In this document: piece by piece, positions 42,596 to 51,873 of the stretch
Numbering within the stretch: the stretch's first letter is position 1
Layout of the letters: each line of letters starts with the position of its first letter
Source: Roseicyclus sp041163945
GTDB taxonomy: Bacteria; Pseudomonadota; Alphaproteobacteria; Rhodobacterales; Rhodobacteraceae
DNA length: 64,000 nucleotides
Assembly: GCA_041163945.1 (NCBI GenBank)
Contig: JBEAQJ010000067.1
Coordinates: forward strand, 1-64,000
Direction of reading: 5' to 3'
The notes under the pieces: model-generated
What the model was told of the DNA's origin: nothing
Database searches by the model: none
The model's input: the letters and a program-made list of their open reading frames with translations, nothing else
Program-made: the position numbers and the translations under genes

Positions 42596-43330
42596 ATGCC
42601 CCACAGCACCCCGCAACAGGTCGATGTGAAATATGACCGGGTGATGCTGAAGATCTCGGGCGAGGCGTTGATGGGCGATCAGGGCTATGGGCTGCACCCG
42701 CCGACGGTCGAACGCATCGCGCGCGAAGTCAAATCGGTCCATGATCTGGGCGTCGAGATCTGCATGGTGATCGGGGGCGGCAACATCTTTCGCGGGCTGC
42801 AGGGCAGCGCACAGGGCATGGAACGCACGACGGCCGACTACATGGGTATGCTGGCCACCGTGATGAATGCGCTGGCGATGCAATCGGCGCTGGAACAGAT
42901 CGGGGTCTTTACCCGTGTCATTTCCGCCATCACCATGAACGAGGTGGCCGAACCCTACATCCGCCGGCGTGCGATCCGGCATCTGGAAAAAAAGCGCGTC
43001 TGCATTTTCGCCGCCGGCACCGGGAACCCCTATTTCACCACAGATACCGCCGCGACGCTGCGCGCCTCGGAGATGGATTGCCAAGCGATCTTCAAAGGCA
43101 CCAAGGTCGATGGCGTCTACGACAAGGACCCCAAGAAACACGCCGATGCCAAGCGGTATGACAGCGTCACCTATGACGAGGTGCTGGCCCAGCATCTGGG
43201 GGTGATGGATGCGTCGGCCATCGCGCTGGCGCGCGAAAACAGCCTGCCCATCATCGTGTTCAGCCTGGATGAACCCGGTGGCTTCAAGGGTATTCTGGCA
43301 GGCCGTGGCATTTATACCAAAGTGTCGTGA
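42596..43330 (+). CDS. pyrH: UMP kinase PyrH
   Basis: PyrH phosphorylates UMP to UDP and is the hexameric bacterial amino-acid-kinase-fold enzyme. The 244-residue protein has KISGEALMG, IGGGNIFRG, TRVISAITMNEVAEPY and GTGNPYFTTDTAA. The ATG at 42596 follows AAGGAACCCC; the frame is open 81 bp further up without a better start. It opens the envelope operon, the next gene frr being 109 bp away. Confidence 0.96.
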   Translation: MPHSTPQQVDVKYDRVMLKISGEALMGDQGYGLHPPTVERIAREVKSVHDLGVEICMVIGGGNIFRGLQGSAQGMERTTADYMGMLATVMNALAMQSALEQIGVFTRVISAITMNEVAEPYIRRRAIRHLEKKRVCIFAAGTGNPYFTTDTAATLRASEMDCQAIFKGTKVDGVYDKDPKKHADAKRYDSVTYDEVLAQHLGVMDASAIALARENSLPIIVFSLDEPGGFKGILAGRGIYTKVS

Positions 43331-43439
43331 ACGTGGGCAGGGTGCGCGCGCGCTGACAGAATTCGGCAACAGGGTTCTGGAAACCGATCGCGTGTCGGGC
43401 TATCACCACGCGCAACACGACCAAAAAGGGGCAGAGCGC

Positions 43440-44006
43440 ATGTCAGACGACGAACTTGACATCGACCTTGATGATCTGGGCCGCCGCATGGATGGCGCCT
43501 TGGCCGCGTTGCGAACGGAATTTGCGTCGCTGCGCACGGGCCGTGCATCTGCAAGCATGCTGGAACCGGTCATGGTCGATGCCTATGGGCAGATGACGCC
43601 GATCAATCAGGTCGGCACGATCAACGTGCCCGAACCGCGCATGGTGACCATCAACGTCTGGGACAAGGGGCTGGTCGGCAAGGTCGAAAAGGCCATCCGC
43701 GACAGCGGGCTTGGCATCAACCCGCAGCTCAACGGCACGATCATCATGCTGCCGATCCCCGAGTTGAACGAGGAACGCCGCACGCAATTGACCAAGGTCG
43801 CGGCGCAATACGCCGAAAATGCCCGCATCGCCGTGCGCAACGTGCGCCGCGACGGGATGGACCAGATCAAGAAGGCCAAGGCCAAGGGCATGTCGGAGGA
43901 CGATGTGAAGCTTTGGGAAGACGAGGTGCAGGATCTGACCAACGCCCACATCGCCAAGGTCGATGCCGCGCTCGAGACCAAACAGGGCGAAATCATGCAG
44001 GTGTGA
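43440..44006 (+). CDS. frr: ribosome recycling factor
   Basis: Frr with EF-G splits the 70S ribosome after termination. The 188-residue protein has the three-helix signature FASLRTGRASASMLEPVMVDAYG, PINQVGTINVPEPRMVTINVWD, and IPELNEERRTQLTKVAAQYAENARIAVRNVRRD. The ATG at 43440 is preceded by AAGGGGCAGAG. The pyrH-frr order is near-universal; the 109-bp gap has no obvious promoter. Confidence 0.97.
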   Translation: MSDDELDIDLDDLGRRMDGALAALRTEFASLRTGRASASMLEPVMVDAYGQMTPINQVGTINVPEPRMVTINVWDKGLVGKVEKAIRDSGLGINPQLNGTIIMLPIPELNEERRTQLTKVAAQYAENARIAVRNVRRDGMDQIKKAKAKGMSEDDVKLWEDEVQDLTNAHIAKVDAALETKQGEIMQV

Positions 44007-44073
44007 CGGGGGCTTCGACCCGCCCCGTCGCCGGTATGTTGCCTTTCCCTATCCATCGTCAGGATCCGACCCG

Positions 44074-44790
44074 ATGACCAAGGATGCATCCAAGCCCCGC
44101 CATGTGGCCATCATCATGGATGGCAATGGTCGCTGGGCACAGCTGCGCGGCAAGCCAAGGCTTCTGGGCCATCATGCGGGCGCGCGCCGGGTCAAGGACA
44201 TCGTCCGGGCCTGCCCCGATCTGGGCGTGGAATATCTGACCATCTTTGCCTTTTCGACCGAGAACTGGAAACGCACCCAGACCGAGGTCGCCGGCCTGAT
44301 GCGGCTGTTCAAGCACTATATCCGCCGCGAGGCGCAGACCCTGTTCGACGCCGGGGTGCGGGTGCGCTTCATCGGCGACCGGGTGCGGCTGGAACCCGCG
44401 CTGGTCGATCTGATGGATGGGCTGGAGCTGATGACGGCGCAAAACACCGGCATCCACCTGACCGTCGCCTTGAACTACGGCGGCCGCGACGAGGTCACAC
44501 GCGCCGCCCGGCGGCTGGCGCATGATGTGGCCATGGGCAAGCTTGATCCGCGCGCGATCAGCGATGAAACCTTTCCCCGCTATCTCGACACCCATGTGCT
44601 GCCCGACCCCGATCTGGTGATCCGCACCAGCGGCGAGGCGCGGATTTCCAATTTCCTGCTCTGGCAATCGGCCTATGCCGAATATGAATTCATCGACACG
44701 CTCTGGCCCGATTTCACGCCCGAGATCTTTGCCGAAGTGCTGGCGCGCTTTGGCCTACGCGACCGGCGCTTCGGCGCGGTGGCGGTCTGA
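44074..44790 (+). CDS. uppS: isoprenyl transferase (undecaprenyl diphosphate synthase)
   Basis: UppS condenses isopentenyl units in cis to make the C55 lipid carrier for peptidoglycan and polysaccharides. The 238-residue protein has the catalytic IIMDGNGRWA near residue 13, AFSTENWKR, and LVIRTSGEARISNFLLWQSAYAEYEF. The ATG at 44074 follows AGGATCCGACCCG. cdsA begins 7 bp after its stop. Confidence 0.95.
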   Translation: MTKDASKPRHVAIIMDGNGRWAQLRGKPRLLGHHAGARRVKDIVRACPDLGVEYLTIFAFSTENWKRTQTEVAGLMRLFKHYIRREAQTLFDAGVRVRFIGDRVRLEPALVDLMDGLELMTAQNTGIHLTVALNYGGRDEVTRAARRLAHDVAMGKLDPRAISDETFPRYLDTHVLPDPDLVIRTSGEARISNFLLWQSAYAEYEFIDTLWPDFTPEIFAEVLARFGLRDRRFGAVAV

Positions 44791-44797
44791 GGGTGAC

Positions 44798-45589
44798 GTG
44801 AGCCTGACGCGCGACAGCTTTTCCGATCTGGCCACGCGGGTGGTGACCGGAACGCTGATTGCCGCGGTGGGTCTGACGGCGGTTTGGGCGGGGGGGTGGT
44901 GGTTCACGGCCCTGGTTGTGGTGATCGTGGCGACGCTGGTCTGGGAACTGGTGCGCATGCTGGGCGGCGGTGGGGCGGGGGCCCTGGCGCTGGCCGCAAT
45001 GTCGGCCTTGGCGATCCTGGCCACCAAGCTGGGCCCCTTGGCATTGGCGCTGGCGCTGGGGCTTGCGGTTGCGGTGGGGGCATCGGCGCTGCTGGAACGC
45101 AATCGCCGGCTGTTCGTGGTGATGATCGCCATGATCCTTTTGGCCGGGTTCGGCTTGATCTTGCATCGCGACAGCTTTGGTCTGGTGTGGATGCTGTGGC
45201 TGGTGCTGGTGGTCGCGGCCACCGATATCTTGGGCTATTTCGCCGGCCGGCTGATCGGCGGGCCGAAATTCTGGCCCCGCATCAGCCCAAAAAAAACATG
45301 GTCGGGCACGGTGGCGGGCTGGATCGGGGCGGGGGCTGTCGGGTGGGCCTTCATGGCCCAGACCGGCGTCGGTGCCGAGCTGATCGCGATCTCGGTCGCG
45401 CTCAGCCTTGCCAGCCAGCTGGGCGATATCGCCGAATCCGCGCTCAAGCGGCATGTGGGGGTCAAGGACAGTTCCCGGCTGTTGCCGGGGCACGGTGGCG
45501 TCTACGACCGCTTCGACGGCTTGCTGGGGGCGGCCGTGCTTTTGGTGATCGTGGAAAGCCTGACCGGTTTTCCGCCATCGCCCTTGTGA
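44798..45589 (+). CDS. cdsA: phosphatidate cytidylyltransferase CdsA
   Basis: CdsA makes CDP-diacylglycerol, the precursor of all phospholipids. The 263-residue protein has about eight hydrophobic spans and the family signature SLASQLGDIAESALKRHVGVKDSSRLLPGHGGVYDRFDGL near the C terminus. I chose the GTG at 44798 because GAGGG ends at the right distance; no ATG lies near. Its stop overlaps a possible in-frame GTG of dxr. Confidence 0.93.
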   Translation: MSLTRDSFSDLATRVVTGTLIAAVGLTAVWAGGWWFTALVVVIVATLVWELVRMLGGGGAGALALAAMSALAILATKLGPLALALALGLAVAVGASALLERNRRLFVVMIAMILLAGFGLILHRDSFGLVWMLWLVLVVAATDILGYFAGRLIGGPKFWPRISPKKTWSGTVAGWIGAGAVGWAFMAQTGVGAELIAISVALSLASQLGDIAESALKRHVGVKDSSRLLPGHGGVYDRFDGLLGAAVLLVIVESLTGFPPSPL

Positions 45590-45597
45590 CGGGGACG

Positions 45598-46779
45598 ATG
45601 GGGCGCATGCGCAGCATCTCGATCTTCGGGGCCACGGGGTCCATCGGGCAAAACACCGTGGATCTGGTGGCGCGCGATCCGGCGCGGCACCGGGTCGTGG
45701 CGCTGACGGGTGGGGCCAATATCGCGCGCCTGGCCGAAGATGCGATCCGGCTGGGGGCAGAGCTGGCCGTGACCGCGCAAGATGACAAGCTCGACGATCT
45801 GCGCCGGGCCTTGTCGGGATCAGGGGTGGAAGCCGCGGCCGGGGCCAACGCGCTGATCGAGGCCGCCGACCGCCCCGCCGACTGGGTGATGTCGGCCATC
45901 GTGGGGGCTGCGGGCCTGGCGCCGGGGTTCCGCGCGCTGCGCCACGGCGGCACGCTGGCCTTGGCCAACAAGGAAAGCCTGGTCACGGCGGGTCCGTTGC
46001 TTCTGGCCGAGGCCCGCGCGCATGGCGCCACCATCTTGCCGGTCGACAGCGAACATTCGGCCGTGTTTCAGGCGCTGGTCGGCGAAGACATGGACGCGGT
46101 CGAACGCATCATCATCACGGCATCGGGGGGCGGTTTGCGTGACTGGCCGCTTGACGCCTTGGCCAAGGCCACGGTGGCCGATGCGGGCGCGCACCCCAAT
46201 TGGGCGATGGGTCAGCGCATCACCATCGACAGCGCCTCGATGTTCAACAAGGGCATGGAGCTGATCGAGACGCGCGAATTCTTCGGTGTGGATCCGGCCC
46301 GCATTGAAACGGTGATCCATCCGCAGTCGATCATTCACGCGCTGGTGGGTTTTCGCGACGGCGCCTTGATGGCGCATCTGGGCGCGCCCGATATGCGCCA
46401 TGCGATCGGCTATGCGCTGAACTGGCCCGACCGGCGGGCGCTGCCGGTGGCGCGCCTTGACCTGGCGCAGATTGCCACGCTGGAATTCCGCGCGCCGGAT
46501 GAACGGCGCTATCCCGCGCTGCGCATCGCGCGTGCGGTGATGGCCACGCGCGGACAGGCCGGCGCCGTGTTCAACGCCGCCAAGGAGGTGGCGCTGGATG
46601 GCTTTATCGCCGGACGCATCGGTTTCATGGATATGGCCGGTGTCGTGGATCGCACCTTGGATGCCATGGCGGGGCAACTTTCCCTTACGTCGCCGCCTGC
46701 AGACCTTGAGCAGGTGCTGATGACCGACCACATGGCGCGTAGGGCCGCATGGTCCCAGATCGACCAGATGGAAAGCTGA
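45598..46779 (+). CDS. dxr: 1-deoxy-D-xylulose-5-phosphate reductoisomerase Dxr
   Basis: Dxr carries out the committed step of the MEP isoprenoid pathway with NADPH. The 393-residue protein has IFGATGSIGQNTVDL, LANKESLVTAG, PVDSEHSAVFQAL, ASGGGLRDWP, and IDSASMFNKGMELIE. The start is open to choice: ATG 45598 (used here, after GGGG), ATG 45607, or a GTG at 45586 that overlaps the cdsA stop as GTGA. It feeds isopentenyl units to uppS two genes upstream. Confidence 0.95.
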   Translation: MGRMRSISIFGATGSIGQNTVDLVARDPARHRVVALTGGANIARLAEDAIRLGAELAVTAQDDKLDDLRRALSGSGVEAAAGANALIEAADRPADWVMSAIVGAAGLAPGFRALRHGGTLALANKESLVTAGPLLLAEARAHGATILPVDSEHSAVFQALVGEDMDAVERIIITASGGGLRDWPLDALAKATVADAGAHPNWAMGQRITIDSASMFNKGMELIETREFFGVDPARIETVIHPQSIIHALVGFRDGALMAHLGAPDMRHAIGYALNWPDRRALPVARLDLAQIATLEFRAPDERRYPALRIARAVMATRGQAGAVFNAAKEVALDGFIAGRIGFMDMAGVVDRTLDAMAGQLSLTSPPADLEQVLMTDHMARRAAWSQIDQMES

Positions 46780-46786
46780 CACATTC

Positions 46787-48115
46787 ATGGATCTTATCCC
46801 GCAGTTCGGAAACCTCGCCTTTACGCTGGCCGCCTTTGTGGCGGCATTGTCGATCATCGTGGCGATCCATGAATACGGCCATTACATCGTCGGCCGCTGG
46901 TCGGGCATTCACGCCGAAGTGTTTTCGGTGGGTTTTGGCCCGGTGCTGGTCAGCCGCACCGATCGTCACGGCACCCGCTGGCAGATCGCGGCCTTGCCCT
47001 TTGGCGGCTATGTCAAGTTCCTGGGCGATGCCGATGCTGCCAGCGGCAAGGATGGCGCGGCCATCGACGCGCTGGATATGGCCGAACGGCGCCGGTCGAT
47101 GCATGGGGCGCCCCTGTGGGCGCGGGCCGCCACCGTGGCCGCGGGGCCAATGTTCAATTTCATCTTCTCGATCGTGATTTTTGCCGCCGTCTTGATGGCC
47201 AATGGCCGTCCGGCCGATGAGCCGCGGGTGGGCGCGCTGGCATCCTTGCCGCCCGACATGGCCCAGCTTGCGGCGGGCGATGTGATCCGCGCCGTGGACG
47301 GCCAGCCGGTCACGGTGTTCGGGGATGTCTTTGCCATCGCCGAAAGCCTGACGCCCGCGCCCAGTGTCGTCTACACGGTCGAACGCGATGGCGCGGTGAT
47401 CCAGACCGATGCCGTGTTTCCGCTAATCCCTTTGATCGAAACCGTGGCCCCGCAATCGGCGGCCTTTGCCGCCGGCTTGACGCCCGGCGATCTGATCCGC
47501 GCCGTCGACGGCGCCCCGGTCTATGCGTTTTCGCAGCTGCGCGACGCCGTGTCCCATGCCGAAGGGCGCCCCCTGACGCTGCGCGTCTGGCGCGACGGTT
47601 CAGAGATCGAGGTGACGCTGGCACCCCGGCGCACCGATCTTCCCTTGCCGGATGGCGGGTTTGAAACCCGCTGGTTGATCGGCGTGACAGGCGGGTTCAG
47701 CTTTGAGCCGATGCGCGATGGTGTCGGACTGCTGTCGGGGCTTGGTTACGGCGCAGAGCAGACGTTGTTTGTGGTGCGATCGTCGTTGTCGGGCTTGTGG
47801 CACATGATCACGGGCGCGATTTCGTCGTGCAACCTGCAAGGTCCGATCGGCATCGCGGAAACATCGGGCGCTGCGGCCGCCCAAGGCATCGACAATTTCA
47901 TCTGGTTCATCGCGGTTCTGTCGACGGCCGTGGGGTTGTTGAACCTGTTTCCCATTCCGGTGCTCGATGGCGGGCACCTGGTTTTTCACGCCTATGAGGC
48001 CGCCAGCGGCAAGCCGCCCTCTGATCGGGCGATGCGGGTCTTGATGACCATCGGGCTGACGCTGCTGTTGTCGTTGATGCTGTTTGCGCTGACCAACGAC
48101 ATCTTTTGCCCCTGA
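46787..48115 (+). CDS. rseP: RIP zinc metalloprotease RseP
   Basis: RseP is a site-2 protease of the inner membrane that cuts anti-sigma factors and signal-peptide remnants. The 442-residue protein has HEYGH (H28-H32) in the first span, two PDZ domains in the periplasmic loop (around residues 140-200 and 225-290), and the second metal motif LDGGHLVFHAYEA near the end. It starts 7 bp after dxr. Its place before bamA is typical. Confidence 0.95.
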   Translation: MDLIPQFGNLAFTLAAFVAALSIIVAIHEYGHYIVGRWSGIHAEVFSVGFGPVLVSRTDRHGTRWQIAALPFGGYVKFLGDADAASGKDGAAIDALDMAERRRSMHGAPLWARAATVAAGPMFNFIFSIVIFAAVLMANGRPADEPRVGALASLPPDMAQLAAGDVIRAVDGQPVTVFGDVFAIAESLTPAPSVVYTVERDGAVIQTDAVFPLIPLIETVAPQSAAFAAGLTPGDLIRAVDGAPVYAFSQLRDAVSHAEGRPLTLRVWRDGSEIEVTLAPRRTDLPLPDGGFETRWLIGVTGGFSFEPMRDGVGLLSGLGYGAEQTLFVVRSSLSGLWHMITGAISSCNLQGPIGIAETSGAAAAQGIDNFIWFIAVLSTAVGLLNLFPIPVLDGGHLVFHAYEAASGKPPSDRAMRVLMTIGLTLLLSLMLFALTNDIFCP

Positions 48116-48311
48116 CAAACGGGGGCGGCCAGGTGCCTGGCGGCCCGGCCCTGTGGGGGTGTGGCCGCACATGGCGGGACCGGGGCTTACCGGTGATCCG
48201 CCGCGATGGTTTTGACAACCCATGGACCCTCGGCTAGGCAAGGGGGGTCTGCGTTTGAACACGGGGTTGGCAATGTTGAATTGGCCGGTGCGTCTCTGCC
48301 TGTCTGGGTCC

Positions 48312-50630
48312 ATGCGCGCGTCGAAGGCGACCGGCACATTCCGGCTTGTTTCCAATCTCTTCGCCTTGGTTTTGATGCTGACGGCGGCGCTGGTGGCCCC
48401 GCCCTTGGGCGCACAGGGCGTGGTCTTTTCCGCCATCGCGGTGCAAGGCAATGACCGGATCACCGATTCTGCCGTGTTGAACGTGGCCGGGCTTGCCGCC
48501 GATCAGGAACTGAGCCCCGCTCAGGTCAATGACGCGCTGCAGCGGCTTCAAAACAGCGGCCTGTTCGAAACCGTCGAACTGGTCGTTCAGGGCGAGACGC
48601 TGGTGATTTCCGTGCAGGAATATCCCACCATCAACCGCATCGTGGTCGAAGGCAATGATCGGCTGGAAGACGACGCCCTGCTGGCCAATATCGCCTCGAC
48701 CCCACGGCGGACCTATTCGCCGAGCTTGGCCGAGCAAGATGCCACGACGATGGCCGAAGCCTATCGCGTGACGGGCCGGCTGAGCGCGACGGTCACACCG
48801 CGCATCATCCGCTTGCCCGAAAACCGCGTCGATCTGGTGTTCGAAGTGGCCGAAGGCCGCGTGGTGGAAACCGAACGCATTTCCTTTGTGGGCAACCGCG
48901 CCTATTCCGACCGCCGCTTGCGCCGGGTTCTGGAAAGCACGCAAGCAGGCCTGTTGCGCCAGATCATCCGCCGCGACACCTTTATCGCGGAACGCATCGC
49001 GCTGGACCGGCAGTTGCTGTCGGATTTCTACCTGGATCGGGGCTATGTCGATTTCCAGATCCTGAGCGTGACACCGGAACTTGCGCGCGGTCGCGATGCC
49101 TATTTCGTCACCTTCAACATCCGCGAAGGGCAAAGCTTCACCTTGGGTGAGATCACCACCCTGTCCGAAATCCCCGAGGCCGATGCCGCGCAATATCAAG
49201 ATGTGGTGCGCATCCGTCCCGGCCAGACCTACAGCCCGCGCCTGATCGACACCACCATCAGCCGGCTCGAGGCCTTGGCCACGCAGCAAGGCTTGCGCTT
49301 TGTGCGGGTCGAGCCGCGCATCACCCGCAATGATGAAACCCGAACCCTGGATGTGGCCTTTGTCATCAGCCGCGGTGAACGCGTCTTTGTGGAACGCATC
49401 GATATCGAAGGCAATGTGACCACGCTCGACAGCGTGATCCGGCGCGCTTTCACCACGGTCGAAGGCGATCCCTTTGACCCGCGCGCGATCCGTCAGGCTG
49501 CGGAACGTATTCGGGCGACGGGCTTTTTTGCCGATGCCCAGGTCAACACCCGAGCGGGGACCGCCGCCGATCAGGTGATCGTGGATGTCGATGTGGAAGA
49601 ACAGCCCACCGGCTCGTTGGGCTTTTCGGTCAGCTTTTCGACCGACACCGGCGCGGGTCTTGCGGTGAATTTTTCCGAGGCCAATTTCCTGGGTCGGGGG
49701 CAGGCGCTCAACTTCGCCTTCAACACCACCGAAGGCAGCCGGAATTTGAACTTTGCCTTCACCGAACCGCAGTTCCGTGCCCGCGATCTCGCGCTGAACC
49801 TGAGCGCGTTCTACACCGAAACGACAAGCCAGAACCGCAACTTCGACACGCTGGACGTCGGTCTGCGCGCAGGCCTGGGCTTTCCGATCAGCGAATATGG
49901 CCGGCTGAATGTCCAATACGGGCTGGAACAAAACGAATTGTCCGGTCTGAGCGCGGCCAACAGTTCGCCCATCTTGGTGGCTGAACAGGGCGATCGCCTG
50001 GCATCGTTTGTCAGCCTGCAATATGCCTATGACACCCGCGATGTGGGGCTCGATCCCACGCGGGGGGTGCGGCTGCAATTCGGTGTCGATGTCGCGGGAT
50101 TGGGGGGCGATGCGGAATACCTGCGCGCCACGCTTTTGGGTATCGCAGAGCGTCAGATCCTGCGCGAGGAAGTGACCCTGCGCGCCAGTTTTGAGGCTGG
50201 CGCACTGGAAACGCTCAGCGGCAACAGCCGGCTGTCGGATCGCTTTTTTCTGTCGAGCCGCCAGATGCGCGGGTTCGACGCCTTCGGTATCGGACCGCGC
50301 GACACGGTCGCGGCCAACCGGGATGCGCTTGGCGGAAACTTCTTTTCGGTGGCCCGCCTAGAGGCATCGTTTCCCTTGGGGCTGCCCAATGAATACGGCA
50401 TCTCGGGCGGGGCGTTCTACGATCTGGGCACCGTCTGGGGGTTGGACAACAGGGTGGGCGCGGACAACAGAACCGTGGATGACAGCGCGCATTTGCGGTC
50501 GTCCATCGGGTTCTCGATTTTCTGGAACACGGCGATCGGGCCCTTGCGGTTCAATTTCTCGGAACCGCTGACGTTTGAAAGCTATGACCGCACGCGCAGC
50601 TTCGACTTGACCGTCGAAACCCGATTCTAG
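48312..50630 (+). CDS. bamA: outer membrane protein assembly factor BamA
   Basis: BamA inserts beta-barrel proteins into the outer membrane. The protein has an N-terminal signal peptide (ending near APPLGAQ), five POTRA repeats, and a C-terminal Omp85 barrel ending in the aromatic signal TVETRF. The start is ambiguous: I use the ATG at 48312 because it gives a signal peptide of normal length; ATGs at 48273 and 48222 are in frame upstream. The gap after rseP is about 196 bp. With skp and the lpx genes downstream it belongs to one envelope unit. Confidence 0.94.
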   Translation: MRASKATGTFRLVSNLFALVLMLTAALVAPPLGAQGVVFSAIAVQGNDRITDSAVLNVAGLAADQELSPAQVNDALQRLQNSGLFETVELVVQGETLVISVQEYPTINRIVVEGNDRLEDDALLANIASTPRRTYSPSLAEQDATTMAEAYRVTGRLSATVTPRIIRLPENRVDLVFEVAEGRVVETERISFVGNRAYSDRRLRRVLESTQAGLLRQIIRRDTFIAERIALDRQLLSDFYLDRGYVDFQILSVTPELARGRDAYFVTFNIREGQSFTLGEITTLSEIPEADAAQYQDVVRIRPGQTYSPRLIDTTISRLEALATQQGLRFVRVEPRITRNDETRTLDVAFVISRGERVFVERIDIEGNVTTLDSVIRRAFTTVEGDPFDPRAIRQAAERIRATGFFADAQVNTRAGTAADQVIVDVDVEEQPTGSLGFSVSFSTDTGAGLAVNFSEANFLGRGQALNFAFNTTEGSRNLNFAFTEPQFRARDLALNLSAFYTETTSQNRNFDTLDVGLRAGLGFPISEYGRLNVQYGLEQNELSGLSAANSSPILVAEQGDRLASFVSLQYAYDTRDVGLDPTRGVRLQFGVDVAGLGGDAEYLRATLLGIAERQILREEVTLRASFEAGALETLSGNSRLSDRFFLSSRQMRGFDAFGIGPRDTVAANRDALGGNFFSVARLEASFPLGLPNEYGISGGAFYDLGTVWGLDNRVGADNRTVDDSAHLRSSIGFSIFWNTAIGPLRFNFSEPLTFESYDRTRSFDLTVETRF

Positions 50631-50641
50631 GGTTGGTTTTC

Positions 50642-51274
50642 ATGCGCGCTGCCCGTTGTCTTGGCGCCATCGTCGTGATGGCCGTGTCGCTGGCCGCGGG
50701 CCCGCTTTGGGCGCAATCATCAGGGGCACCGGCGGCCGATGCGACGCGCCCCAACCTGGTGGCCCCGACGCCACTGGGCGAAGCGGCGGCCGCGGGATCG
50801 GCAATCTTGCTTCTCAATCAGGAACGGCTTTTGTCGGGGTCGGCTTATGGCCAGCGCATCCAGCGTGAAGTGGAAGCCGCCGGGTCATCTTTGGCCGCTG
50901 AAAACCGCCAGATCGAAGCCCAATTGACCGAGGAAGAACTGTCGTTGACCGCGCGCCGGGCGAACATGAGCCCCGAGGCGTTCCGCCCCCTTGCCGAAGA
51001 TTTCGATGCCCGTGTCGAAGCGATCCGTGCGGCGCAAGAGGCCAAGGGCCGCGCCCTGCAAGACCAGGCCGAAGCGGCACAGGTGGCCTTTTTCGATTCC
51101 GCCTTTCCGATCCTGATCGACATCTTGCGCCAGCGCGGCGCGTCGGTCCTGATGGACAGCCGCGCCGTGCTGCTGGCCGCCGACAATGTCGACATCACCG
51201 AAGACGCGATCGCGCGCATCAATGCCGCCATCGGCGAAGGCGGCACAGAGCCTTTGATCGTTCTGGGCCCCTGA
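50642..51274 (+). CDS. skp: OmpH/Skp-family periplasmic chaperone
   Basis: The 210-residue protein has a clear signal peptide (ARCLGAIVVMAVSLAAGPLWAQ) and the OmpH architecture: a short strand (ILLLNQERLLSGSAYGQRIQ) followed by a long charged coiled-coil region rich in Ala, Glu and Arg (residues about 75-150) and a final strand. Skp-type chaperones hold unfolded outer-membrane proteins for BamA, encoded immediately upstream (11-bp gap). The ATG at 50642 is weakly supported by GGGTTGG. Confidence 0.88.
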   Translation: MRAARCLGAIVVMAVSLAAGPLWAQSSGAPAADATRPNLVAPTPLGEAAAAGSAILLLNQERLLSGSAYGQRIQREVEAAGSSLAAENRQIEAQLTEEELSLTARRANMSPEAFRPLAEDFDARVEAIRAAQEAKGRALQDQAEAAQVAFFDSAFPILIDILRQRGASVLMDSRAVLLAADNVDITEDAIARINAAIGEGGTEPLIVLGP

Positions 51275-51393
51275 TCGTTCTGGACGCGCCCGCACCGGCA
51301 GGGGCGACCGGGGCGCCCTAAGCGCGCGGCTTGCCGCCATGGGCCCAAGTTGCTACCAGTCGCGCCAGCGCGCATCGCAACCCCCGAGGACAC

Positions 51394-51873
51394 ATGACGG
51401 CCGACACACCCACAACCGCCGATATCGATCTGATCCAGCGGATCATCCCGCATCGCTACCCGTTCTTGCTGGTGGATCGTGTGCGCGACATCGTGCCGTT
51501 CCAATCGGCGGTGGGGCTGAAGAACGTCACCTTTAACGAACCGCATTTCCAGGGCCATTTTCCCGGTGCACCGATCATGCCCGGCGTCACCATCATCGAG
51601 GCGATGGCACAGACCGCGGCGGTGATGATCGGGGTGTCGGGCAACCTGATCGACAAGGATATGCTGATCTATTTCATGGGGATCGACGGTTGCAAATTCC
51701 GCCGCAAGGTGGTGCCGGGCGATGTGCTGGAGATGCATCTGACGACGCTGCGCGGCAAGCCGGGCGGCAAGGTCTGGAAATTCGCGGGCCAGGCGATGGT
51801 CGAGGGGGAATTGGCCGCCGAGGCGGAATTTACCGCCATGATGGACCTTGGGGCAGGCAAGGGGGCGGCGTGA
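51394..51873 (+). CDS. fabZ: 3-hydroxyacyl-[acyl-carrier-protein] dehydratase FabZ
   Basis: FabZ removes water from 3-hydroxyacyl-ACP in fatty-acid elongation and competes with LpxA for its substrate. The 159-residue hot-dog-fold protein has IIPHRYPFLLVDRV and HFPGAPIMPGVTIIEAMAQ with the catalytic His and Glu. A good site (GAGGA) precedes the ATG at 51394. The stop and the lpxA start share one base (TGATG). The gene normally found before fabZ, lpxD, is absent here. Confidence 0.95.
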   Translation: MTADTPTTADIDLIQRIIPHRYPFLLVDRVRDIVPFQSAVGLKNVTFNEPHFQGHFPGAPIMPGVTIIEAMAQTAAVMIGVSGNLIDKDMLIYFMGIDGCKFRRKVVPGDVLEMHLTTLRGKPGGKVWKFAGQAMVEGELAAEAEFTAMMDLGAGKGAA